Source: JAADHY01 sp964428935 (lineage in GTDB: Bacteria; Planctomycetota; Planctomycetia; Planctomycetales; Planctomycetaceae). From it: DNA of 30,623 nt. Made by a program: the position numbers and the translations under genes. Shown here piece by piece: positions 23,772 through 30,623 of this stretch. The DNA lies in the NCBI GenBank assembly GCA_964428935.1, contig CAYSAG010000021.1:1-30623 (forward strand), in the 5' to 3' direction. Position 1 is the first letter of the stretch, and every line of letters begins with the position of its first letter. The notes beneath the pieces were generated by a model. It had not been told where the DNA came from. It did not search any database and was given only the letters and a program-made list of their open reading frames with translations.

Positions 23772-25076
23772 GTGAAGAACGTCATTTGCTTGGTTTTGGG
23801 AGGCGGCTCTGGAACACGCTTGCGTCCGCTCACCGAGTACCGCTCCAAGCCCGCCGTCCCGCTGGCGGGCAAGTACCGCCTGATTGACGTGCCCGTCTCG
23901 AACTGCATCAACAGCGGAATCAACCGCATTTACGTGCTCACGCAGTTCAACTCGGTCAGCCTACACCGGCACATTCGACAGACGTACGAGTTCGACCTGT
24001 TTCACGGCGGCTTCGTCGAGATTCTGGCCGCGCAGCAGACGAAAGACGAGCAGCAGCCGGACTGGTACCAGGGCACGGCCGACGCCGTCCGAAAGCAGTT
24101 GCGGTACGTCAAACAGCGTGGCGTGGACTACGTGTTGGTCCTGTCCGGCGACCAGCTTTACCGAATGGACTTTCGCGAAATGCTGCACACGCACCAGCGG
24201 ACCAACGCCGACGTGACCATTGCTGGCTTGCCGGTCTCTCGCGAGCGGGCCGGCTCCTACGGAATCATGCGGGTCAACGAGTCGGGGCGGGTCGAAGGGT
24301 TCCTCGAAAAGCCCCAGTCGGACGCCGAAATCAACTTGGTCCGAACCGACCCAGCCTGGATTGACAGGCAGGGAATCGAAAGCCGCGGCCGCGAATGCCT
24401 GGCCAGCATGGGCATTTACTTGTTCAACCGAGACGTGCTGGTCGAGCTCTTGGAAAATTCATCCTACCGCGACTTCGGCAAGGAAGTCTTTCCCATGGCC
24501 ATTCGGGCTCGGCACGTCCAACTGCACCTGTTCGACGGGTACTGGGAAGACATCGGAACCATTCGTTCGTTCTACGAAGCGAACTTGGCGTTGGCTGGGC
24601 CCGAGCCGCCGTTTCAGTTTGTGTCGGAGAACGGGCCGATTTACACACGGCCTCGGTTTCTGCCCCCCAGCCGGGTCCGGAACGCCACCATTCGCAACAG
24701 CTTGATTGCCGACGGCTGTTTCATTGCCGACGGTGCGGTCATTGAGAACAGCATCATTGGTCTGCGGTGCCAGATTCAACGAGGCGCCGTCGTGCGTAAC
24801 TCGATTCTCATGGGCAACGACTACTACGAGTCGCCGGAGGAGCGGGCGGAGGCGTTGGCCGCCGGGCGGCCTCCCCTGGAAATCGGCGAGAACACGGTCA
24901 TTGACACGGCCATTGTCGACAAGAACTGTCGAATCGGTCGGGACGTGCGGGTGGCGCCGTTCGAGGGCATGGAGCCGAACGGCCAGTTGGGCGGCGTTCA
25001 CGTTCGCGACGGAATTCTGGTCGTTCCGAAAGGCACCACGTTGCCCGACGGCTGGAGCTTGCAGGCGGCACGCTGA
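23772..25076 (+). CDS. glgC: Glucose-1-phosphate adenylyltransferase (ADP-glucose pyrophosphorylase)
   Basis: Makes ADP-glucose from glucose-1-phosphate and ATP, the committed step of glycogen synthesis, in the cytoplasm. The 434-residue protein has the nucleotidyl-transferase signature LVLGGGSGTRLRPLT at the N-terminus, the activator-region motif KPAVPLAGKYRLIDVP, the ATP-site WYQGTADAV, the catalytic-metal loop VLSGDQLYRMD, FLEKP for glucose-1-phosphate binding, and a left-handed beta-helix C-terminal domain (about 300-430) with repeated I/V-containing hexapeptide turns. It is the usual GlgC length. The start is GTG at 23772, supported by GGGGGAGG at 23757-23764, 7 nt upstream. No other glycogen gene is in the window. 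Bacterial GlgC is normally allosterically controlled by glycolytic intermediates; the Lys in the KPAVP motif is part of that site. Confidence 0.97.
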   Translation: MKNVICLVLGGGSGTRLRPLTEYRSKPAVPLAGKYRLIDVPVSNCINSGINRIYVLTQFNSVSLHRHIRQTYEFDLFHGGFVEILAAQQTKDEQQPDWYQGTADAVRKQLRYVKQRGVDYVLVLSGDQLYRMDFREMLHTHQRTNADVTIAGLPVSRERAGSYGIMRVNESGRVEGFLEKPQSDAEINLVRTDPAWIDRQGIESRGRECLASMGIYLFNRDVLVELLENSSYRDFGKEVFPMAIRARHVQLHLFDGYWEDIGTIRSFYEANLALAGPEPPFQFVSENGPIYTRPRFLPPSRVRNATIRNSLIADGCFIADGAVIENSIIGLRCQIQRGAVVRNSILMGNDYYESPEERAEALAAGRPPLEIGENTVIDTAIVDKNCRIGRDVRVAPFEGMEPNGQLGGVHVRDGILVVPKGTTLPDGWSLQAAR

Positions 25077-25160
25077 GCGGCGGGCCGGTGTGTGCGGCGG
25101 TCTCGGCCGAAACGTCCGCCTGACCGGCAGAGCAGCTGCGCTTTCCGGGCCGAGGCGTCC

Positions 25161-25200
25161 GGTGGGCGCCGACTCCGTCTGGTGGGCGCCGACTCCGAAG
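25161..25200. repeat. Two-unit 20-bp tandem repeat
   Basis: GGTGGGCGCCGACTCCG occurs at 25161-25177 and 25181-25197, so the unit is 20 bp with 17 identical positions. It lies in the 243-bp space between the convergent glgC and lipoprotein genes, where no gene is seen. Probably a recent slippage duplication. Confidence 0.6.
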
Positions 25201-25319
25201 TCGCGTCTCGAGCCCACGCAGCTCCGTTGCCACGGCCACTGTTGCACGCCGCCGGTTGAAGCTCGTGGTCGCGCTCGCCCCTCCGACGCACCGTTTCCGA
25301 ACCTTTCGACCCGTTCCCG

Positions 25320-26153
25320 TCAAAACCCCGGCACTACGGGCGAAGCGGCCGGCTGCTGGCTGGGCAACTCAGGCGAGACCTCCAGCGTGTGCAACGACAA
25401 TTCCATGGCTCGGTGCAGGCCGGTTCGCCGCGGCACGTCTTGCGGAATCAAGTACAAAATCATGACTTGAATGTTGCCCGTGTGGTAGCGGTAGAGCTGC
25501 AGGTCGTACGGGCGTCCTTGCACGCGCACCTCGAAGCGAATGGTGTCGAAGGGACGGCTGGCGACGTAGCTTCCCGGCGGCGGAATTCGTTCGTGGGTCC
25601 AAGGCCAGTCGTCGTCGGGTGTCGGAGGCGGAGCGTGGACGACGGGAGCCAGTCGCCGAGCGAGCTCCAGGTCGAACGACAGCGGGTCCACGTCCGGCTT
25701 GGTCTCTTTCTCCAACCACAGGTAGTGGTTCCCGCACACGTACAAGTAAGCGGGAGCCTGCACCGTGCCCTTTTCGGTGTCGACCGGCACGGTCGCCTTC
25801 CACGCGCCCAGCAAGCCGGGCAACGTGAGTTTCAGGAACCTGGGCTGGCGCGGGTCGGCCTGGGGCCGGACGGGACGGGGCTTTCCGTCCGGCGTTCGGC
25901 TGGCCGGCGCGGGAATCAGCTGGAACTGTTTCGGCACGCGAAGGCTGACGCCCATTTCGCTCCACGGCGTCGGGCTCAGCAACTGGTTCATTGTGTCGAG
26001 GTACTCGAAGTACTTTCGCGTCTCCTGCAGACGCCGCTCGTACGTGTCCGCTCCACAGCCTGCAACCAACGACAGCAACCAGCAGGTCAGCAAAAGCCCA
26101 CAGCAGCGCCGAACGCAGACCCGGCTGGACAGTCTTGCGAGTAACCGTGACAC
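25320..26153 (-). CDS. Lipoprotein of unknown function
   Basis: I do not recognise a named family. The 277-residue protein has a basic start, a hydrophobic stretch (about 18-31) and lipobox LVAGC with Cys33, so it should be a lipoprotein. After the signal comes a helix YERRLQETRKYFEYLD, then LRVPKQFQLIPAP, followed by alternating strands with Pro-rich loops. I recall similar proteins in Planctomycetota, but cannot search. I chose the GTG at 26153, with GAGG 11 nt upstream, because it gives a normal signal peptide; the frame extends to 26483, but that sequence has no lipoprotein-like start. Convergent with glgC, divergent from the membrane glycosyltransferase. A role in the envelope or in outer-membrane or pilus export is possible but unsupported. 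Confidence 0.72.
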   Translation of the reverse strand: MSRLLARLSSRVCVRRCCGLLLTCWLLSLVAGCGADTYERRLQETRKYFEYLDTMNQLLSPTPWSEMGVSLRVPKQFQLIPAPASRTPDGKPRPVRPQADPRQPRFLKLTLPGLLGAWKATVPVDTEKGTVQAPAYLYVCGNHYLWLEKETKPDVDPLSFDLELARRLAPVVHAPPPTPDDDWPWTHERIPPPGSYVASRPFDTIRFEVRVQGRPYDLQLYRYHTGNIQVMILYLIPQDVPRRTGLHRAMELSLHTLEVSPELPSQQPAASPVVPGF

Positions 26154-26688
26154 CGTGACTTCGACCTCGTCGTGACTTGTCTGTTTGGGCCGAGCCGAGC
26201 GCGCCGACTGCGTGTTGCAGCAGCCGGCCACTCGGGCAAGCACCGACGTCGCGTTCTCACCGCACGTCGTGCCGTTTCGGCTTGGAGCGAGCTGGCCCTG
26301 CAGAAGGCAGGGGACGTGCCGGCCACAGGTTACCACGCGCACGGCCGCGAAACAAACAAACGCCCGAGCCGCACGGGTCGGGGACGTGCGTCTCGGCCGC
26401 GAGCTCAGAAACCGGTGCCCGGTCAGTTCCGCTGGACGGACAGTTGTCCGAGCCGTCGAGCGACCCGACCACGGACCCGTCACGAGCTTCGCTGGCGGCC
26501 GGCGACGCGGCTCGGCTGTTGTCCCAGTCGTGTCGACCGCTCGACGCCGTTTCGGACTACGCCTCGACGGAATTGGCCTCCAACCGCGTTCACTCGCTCC
26601 GTTCGCTTCGACCGACGGCAGGCGAAACGGCTAGAATCGCTGCGAGGGCGAGCCCGACCGGTCGCTCGAGCACAGAGGAGAACGCGGA
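26154..26688. other. Divergent intergenic region (535 bp)
   Basis: Lies between the unknown lipoprotein gene and the membrane glycosyltransferase gene. No gene seen: the open frames are Arg-rich and lack ribosome sites. It holds the promoter candidate at 26608-26637. Nothing else stands out. Confidence 0.4.
26608..26637 (+). promoter_or_regulatory. Promoter candidate for the membrane glycosyltransferase gene
   Basis: TCGACC (26608-26613, four of six matches), an 18-bp spacer and TAGAAT (26632-26637). The -10 is identical with that before glgC. Leader of about 45 nt to the GTG start. Confidence 0.4.
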
Positions 26689-28434
26689 GTGAACGTGTGG
26701 CCGTACAGAGTGGCGCTGCTGTGGCTGGCGGCTTTGTCGGCGGCCGTCGCGCTGACGGTCTGCAGCCACTTCGGGTCGTCTTTGGTCGACTCGCCGCTGG
26801 CAGTCGCAACCGCGCTGGCGGCCGTGCTGGCGACAGCCGTCGGTTTGGCGGCAGCGTTTCTGCCGGGCGCTCGACTGCAGCGTGTCGTGGCCGGTGTCTG
26901 CAGCCGCTGGCAGGAGGTCGCCGAGACGCCGTTGCCGAACCAGGTCCGCGGGTCGGTTTGGCTGTTTGCCGCCGCAGCCGTTACGTTCGTCCTCGTGACG
27001 GCTCGCTACGACCAGCTCAACACGACTCCCGCCCGGGACGACCAAGCGGCCTTTCTTCGACTGGCCGAGCAGACGGCACGCGCTGGCGGGCCGCTGGCCT
27101 TGCCGGGGCAGCTTTGGCGTGGCGAGTTTGTGGAAGCCAACCGGCACCCGCTGTACGTGGCTTTGCTTTCGTTGGCTCCGACGTTCGAGGCAGGCAAACG
27201 TCTGTCGCTGTTGGTGGGAGCGGCCGGCGCGGTGCTGCTGACGTGGCTGGTGGACCGGCAGTTCGGCCGACCCGCGGCCGCGGTGTTTGCCGTTCTGCTG
27301 GCCACGAACGCGGCCTTCTGCCGGCTGACGACGCGAGTCGTCTGCGACGGCTTGCTGCTGGTGTTGGCCGGGCTGGCGTGGTGGGCGGCCGAGCGGTGCG
27401 GCGGGTCGAACAGCGACGCTGCGAGTTCCGGCGTGGAGCCTCCTGCAGACCGCAACGGTCGTCGGCGGCGTGAGGCGTCGACCAAGTGGCTTCGCGCGAG
27501 CTCCGCTCGGTCGGCACGGCTTCGTTGGCCTTGGCTCGTACTGGGAGCCGCGTTGGGACTGTGCTACCTGACGAAGGGAACGGGCTTGCTCTTGTTGCTG
27601 GGCACGCTGCTGTGGGGACTGGGGGAGCTGCTGGTGAGGCCGCGACAGTTGCTACAGGTTGCTCGGGGGCGGAGGCGAAGCGAAGGGCCCGAGGTCGGGA
27701 CGGCCGGAGCTGGCGACGAGGCGGGCGGAGCCGGTCGCGACGTCCGGGCCGAGGCCGCGGCGGGAGCCAGCCGGGGGTCTCTGGCATTGGGCCTCGGACT
27801 GCTGCTGGCCGCTTGGTTGGTGGTCGCCTGCCCGCTGCTGGTGCGAAACGTTCGCGTTTACGGCTCGCCGTTCTACAACGTCAACGCACAGCTTCTGTTC
27901 GAGGACCGGTTTCGCAGTCCCGCCCGGTTGGCGGCGCGCCGTTCGCTGCAGCAGGCCGCTCGGCAGTACTTCCAGCGACACTCGGTGGGCGAGGTGGTTT
28001 GGCGAGAGGTGTCTGGTTTGGCGTGGGAGGCGTTCATTGTGCTTCGGTCGCTCGGCCCTGCACCGTGGGACGACGCCCGCGTCCTGCCCGGCTTGCTGTT
28101 GTTCGTCCTGGCCTGCGTGGGGCTGTTTTCGTCGGCTCGGCCAGGACGACGGCTGGTCTTGCTGTGGTTGACGCTGGTCTGGCTGGTCTTTGCGTGGTAC
28201 GTGCCCATTGCCGCCGGAGACCGGTTCGTCCTGCCCTTGGTTCCAGCGTTGACGGCCTACGCGGCGGTCGGGCTGTTGCGGACGACGCGCTGGTGGGCGG
28301 AGCGGCCGTGGAACGGCCGGGAGTCTGACAAAGCAGGGACCGAGGGTTGGAAGCGACGACTGAGCCGGGCCGTGCTGGGCGTTGGGCTGGCTTGGTGCGC
28401 CGTCGCGGCAGTCGGAACGTGGCTGGTGGGGTAG
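26689..28434 (+). CDS. Membrane glycosyltransferase, GT39/ArnT-like (PMT family)
   Basis: Polytopic inner-membrane enzyme of 581 residues that likely transfers a sugar from a polyprenyl-phosphate donor to a lipid or protein on the periplasmic side. The first 110 residues form membrane helices; after helix 3 comes the acidic loop TTPARDDQAAF, the position of the catalytic acidic residue in GT39/GT83 enzymes. More hydrophobic segments follow near 175-230, 280-310, 365-390 and 465-575. The motif GLCYLTKGTGLLLL (about 285-298) is typical of this superfamily. Two Arg/Gly-rich cytoplasmic loops (about 245-275 and 318-362) are long and look poorly conserved. The start is GTG at 26689 with GAGGAG at 26675-26680. 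Target could be lipid A, given lpxB downstream in convergent orientation, but substrate is unknown. Confidence 0.8.
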   Translation: MNVWPYRVALLWLAALSAAVALTVCSHFGSSLVDSPLAVATALAAVLATAVGLAAAFLPGARLQRVVAGVCSRWQEVAETPLPNQVRGSVWLFAAAAVTFVLVTARYDQLNTTPARDDQAAFLRLAEQTARAGGPLALPGQLWRGEFVEANRHPLYVALLSLAPTFEAGKRLSLLVGAAGAVLLTWLVDRQFGRPAAAVFAVLLATNAAFCRLTTRVVCDGLLLVLAGLAWWAAERCGGSNSDAASSGVEPPADRNGRRRREASTKWLRASSARSARLRWPWLVLGAALGLCYLTKGTGLLLLLGTLLWGLGELLVRPRQLLQVARGRRRSEGPEVGTAGAGDEAGGAGRDVRAEAAAGASRGSLALGLGLLLAAWLVVACPLLVRNVRVYGSPFYNVNAQLLFEDRFRSPARLAARRSLQQAARQYFQRHSVGEVVWREVSGLAWEAFIVLRSLGPAPWDDARVLPGLLLFVLACVGLFSSARPGRRLVLLWLTLVWLVFAWYVPIAAGDRFVLPLVPALTAYAAVGLLRTTRWWAERPWNGRESDKAGTEGWKRRLSRAVLGVGLAWCAVAAVGTWLVG

Positions 28435-28513
28435 GTTTGTCGGGGAACTGGGCGCGTCGAAAACGAGACGCCGAGAGGTTGGAAGGCGTTTCGCGGGCCG
28501 GCCGCGCGCAGTC

Positions 28514-29695
28514 TCAGGCAGCTCGGAGCGTCGAGTCTTCGTCGGGCGCACCCGAGCGACTCAGCTCCCGCAGAATGACGTCCGCGGCTCGAGCCGAGGC
28601 TCCCGGCCGAACCACCTGCTCCCGCAGTTGCTCGAGCTCGCGTCGAGCCGCCGCCAGTGACTCGGGGTGCGACAGCCACCAGTTCAGCCGGTTGGCAATC
28701 TGTCGGACTTCGTGCCGCGACCGCCCTAGACAAACAAACTCCGGCAGAACGTCGCACCGAGCCATTAAGTTCGGCAAGGAAATGTAGTCGCAGTTGATGA
28801 GTTGTCGGCCGAGCGCGAACGTGAACCAGTTGACGTGGTAGAGCACGACGGCCGGGGTGGCTCGGGCCAGCATTTCCAGGCTGACCGACCCGGAAACCAT
28901 TAAGGCACACTGACCGAGTTCAATGACCTCCGAGGTCCGGCCGACGAAGAAGTGAGCGGGAAGGTCGGGGGCGGTTTCTCGGAGTAGCCTTTGGCAACGT
29001 TCTTGGTGTGACGGTCGGTAGCAGGCGACCAGAAACCGGACGTCCGGGTGTTGAGCGGCCACGCGTCGCAAGACGTGCAGCATGAGCGGCCAGTTGTGGG
29101 CAATTTCTTGGTCGCGTGAGCCGGGCAGGACGGCCACAGGACGGCCCGACCGGCCGCTCCACTCGGAAAGGAATTGGTCGTCCAGTCGGCCAGCCGCCAC
29201 TTTGTCGAAGAACGGGTGGCCGACCCAATCAGCCCGCACGTTGCGTCGACGGTACCACTCGTACTCAAAAGGAAGAGCACACAGCACCCGGTCCACGTAG
29301 CGACGAACCTTCTTCACTCGCCACGAAGCCCAAGCCCAAAGCTGAGGCGGCAAGTAGTAAAAGACCGGCACGCCGGCAGCTTTTGCCTTTCGAGCCACCC
29401 ACCAGTTGAAGCCCGGAAAGTCGACCAGCACGACGGCGTCCGGCGGACGTTGGCGAAATTCCCGCTCAGCCTGCTTGACCAACCGGACAAACCGCCACAG
29501 CAGCGGAGCGACTCGAACAAAACCCATGACCGCCAGGTCGGTCAGCTGGAAGGTCAATTCGCAACCCGCCGACCGCATTTCCGGGCCGCCAAAACCAACC
29601 GCCTGGAGGTCGGGCACTCGTTGCCGAAGCCGGAGAATCAGTTGAGCGGCGTGCTGGTCGCCGCTCGGCTCGCCTGCCGAAAAGAAAATCCGCAT
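28514..29695 (-). CDS. lpxB: Lipid-A-disaccharide synthase
   Basis: GT19 enzyme that joins UDP-2,3-diacylglucosamine and lipid X to form the lipid A disaccharide at the inner face of the inner membrane. The 393 residues start with IFFSAGEPSGDQHAA, the family signature, and include LVDFPGFN (about 91-97), PQLWAWASWRVKK (about 117-129), VGHPFFD (about 158-164), LPGSRDQEI and the late SGSVSLEM. Length is normal for LpxB. ATG 29695 directly precedes the signature; the frame extends 36 codons upstream without homology. Upstream, 268 bp away on the same strand, lies a STAS gene; no other lipid A gene is in the window. A TTGACG with TAATGG 18 bp apart (29837-29808, minus strand) could be its promoter, weakly. 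Confidence 0.96.
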   Translation of the reverse strand: MRIFFSAGEPSGDQHAAQLILRLRQRVPDLQAVGFGGPEMRSAGCELTFQLTDLAVMGFVRVAPLLWRFVRLVKQAEREFRQRPPDAVVLVDFPGFNWWVARKAKAAGVPVFYYLPPQLWAWASWRVKKVRRYVDRVLCALPFEYEWYRRRNVRADWVGHPFFDKVAAGRLDDQFLSEWSGRSGRPVAVLPGSRDQEIAHNWPLMLHVLRRVAAQHPDVRFLVACYRPSHQERCQRLLRETAPDLPAHFFVGRTSEVIELGQCALMVSGSVSLEMLARATPAVVLYHVNWFTFALGRQLINCDYISLPNLMARCDVLPEFVCLGRSRHEVRQIANRLNWWLSHPESLAAARRELEQLREQVVRPGASARAADVILRELSRSGAPDEDSTLRAA

Positions 29696-29962
29696 GGCCC
29701 TCGGCGCTCCTTGCCGTCCCAGAATTTCCAAGACAGAACGAAACCGCGAAGTGGAACCGCGCGGCCCGTTGCAACCCAACCGCACCCACGGGAAGACTCG
29801 CAACGAACCATTACGCGTTTCGGCGCGACTGCGTCAAGAGCAATCGGTCTCTGGCCGCGTTGGCTTCGTGGCGTTTGCGGCGCCCAGACCGACAGCACGG
29901 GTCAAAGCATTTCGTCGTCCGCCGCTGCGGACTGCGCAGAAGCCGCGACGGGAAAGACCGTC

Positions 29963-30370
29963 TTACGACTCGGCTGTGACTGCGGCAATGGCCGTTTCCA
30001 GGTCCGGGTAGACGGGCCACACTTGGTCCAGCTTGGTCCGGAGCACGGTCTGCAAGCCCATTTCGGACACGCCGCACAGAGCGATTTTTCCGCCTCGCTG
30101 CCTGACCGTGTACCAGACGCGAGCCAGCATTTGCAGCGTGGCCGTGCTGTACGAGCGGTTCTTGCTGAAGTCGGCCACCACGTGTCGAATCGACGGGTCG
30201 TTTGCCACCCGCTGAACCAACTCCTGCACCTCGTCGAACCGCTCGTGAATGGACCAGACCAGGTCCCGTCCCAAAGTGACGACCAGCACGCTGCCTCGCC
30301 GCGACAATTCGAACAGCGGCTCGTGGTTCTCCTGAGGCCAGTCCGGCCGCCAACCGTCTGCGTTCGCCAT
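29963..30370 (-). CDS. STAS-domain protein with altered phosphorylation site
   Basis: Small cytoplasmic protein of 135 residues with a STAS fold: LVVTLGRDLVWSI as the first strand and switch helix region, HVVADFSKNRSYSTATLQML as the central motif, and GGKIALCGVSEMGLQTVLR as the closing strand and helix. In SpoIIAA/RsbV relatives the central motif is VxxIDSxGL; here the Asp-Ser pair is replaced by YSTATL, so Ser75 or Thr76 would be the only phospho-acceptor. It may bind partners constitutively or respond to another kinase. A 20-residue N-terminal extension precedes the fold. ATG 30370 is chosen because the fold starts soon after and a modest AGGAAC ribosome site lies upstream; the frame is open 69 codons further. 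No kinase or phosphatase partner is nearby. Confidence 0.83.
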   Translation of the reverse strand: MANADGWRPDWPQENHEPLFELSRRGSVLVVTLGRDLVWSIHERFDEVQELVQRVANDPSIRHVVADFSKNRSYSTATLQMLARVWYTVRQRGGKIALCGVSEMGLQTVLRTKLDQVWPVYPDLETAIAAVTAES

Positions 30371-30565
30371 TCGCCTGTGTTCCTGCTTGTCAAGGTCTCG
30401 GGCCGCCAGCGGCGACCGTCGTTCGTTCTCGTTCGTCTGTTGGGGTCGTCCGAGCAGACTGCGTTGCGACCAGCACCGAGCGTTTCGGACAAGACGTGCC
30501 ACTCGGCTCGCCGCTTGGGCTACCCCGTGCCGCCGCTCCGCAACCCCCTTGGCGCGTACTATGGC

Positions 30566-30583
30566 ACGAGCGGCCACGCTCGT
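30566..30583. other. 7-bp hairpin upstream of the second STAS gene
   Basis: ACGAGCG (30566-30572), loop GCCA, CGCTCGT (30577-30583). On the minus strand a CATAGT follows at once (30563-30558). The stretch 30371-30623 has no gene that I can support; the hairpin may belong to a promoter or to the terminator of a gene beyond the edge. Confidence 0.3.
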
Positions 30584-30623
30584 CCACGAAAAACGGGCCC
30601 GCCTGACAGAGCCAGCAACGAAG

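Noticed and set aside
29808..29837. Promoter for lpxB (TTGACG, 18 bp, TAATGG, minus strand)
   Set aside because: Good -35 but poor -10; mentioned in the gene entry only.
1..30623. CRISPR arrays, tRNA or rRNA genes, insertion sequences
   Set aside because: No regularly spaced repeats of suitable length, no cloverleaf-like or rRNA-like sequence, and no transposase were seen. The short direct repeats found have two or three units only.

Overview
The window looks like a piece of a high-GC Planctomycetota genome, most plausibly in or near the Pirellulales. The assignment rests on gene content and architecture, not on a marker gene. It carries LpxB (so a lipid A outer membrane), a type IV pilus motor set, a PDC/Cache sensor lipoprotein next to a HAMP histidine kinase, an exported neutral-ceramidase-family enzyme, large exported glycoside hydrolases, and long gene-poor gaps. 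No RNA gene, CRISPR array, insertion sequence or phage gene was seen. A run of exactly 100 N (10413-10512) shows this is a draft or metagenome assembly.

Layout. 1-1858 (minus): a sensor lipoprotein followed 4 bp later by a HAMP histidine kinase that runs off the left edge. 1859-2846: a long divergent intergenic region with palindromes. 2847-11746 (plus): a PAS histidine kinase, a single-domain response regulator, a GAF-GGEEF diguanylate cyclase, a STAS protein, then the pilus motor genes pilB, pilT and pilC, with the assembly gap between pilT and pilC. 11967-12800 (plus): a sugar-phosphate isomerase/epimerase-like TIM barrel, followed by a good intrinsic terminator. 13077-23313 (minus): a ceramidase-family enzyme, a GH5-like barrel and a 1442-residue GH2 enzyme, all with signal peptides, then acetyl-CoA synthetase behind its own likely promoter. 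23772-25076 (plus): ADP-glucose pyrophosphorylase. 25320-26153 (minus): a lipoprotein of unknown function. 26689-28434 (plus): a GT39/ArnT-like membrane glycosyltransferase. 28514-30370 (minus): lpxB and a second STAS protein.

How the parts may work together. The most coherent unit is the pilus block. The assembly ATPase begins with two 24-residue repeats of the MshEN type, a known c-di-GMP-binding fold, and the same cluster encodes a diguanylate cyclase, a two-component pair and a STAS switch whose stop codon lies inside the ATPase reading frame. I infer a local circuit in which kinase and receiver, cyclase and STAS control pilus extension. The three exported enzymes look like a degradation set for complex glycans or glycolipids; the GH2 enzyme ends in two tandem modules resembling CBM60 xylan-binding modules. 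GlgC, LpxB and the membrane glycosyltransferase are storage and envelope functions with no evident link to the rest.

Start codons were chosen by Shine-Dalgarno spacing and fit to the family. Most reading frames can be extended upstream by tens of codons because stops are rare at this GC content. Residue positions were counted by hand and may be off by a few.
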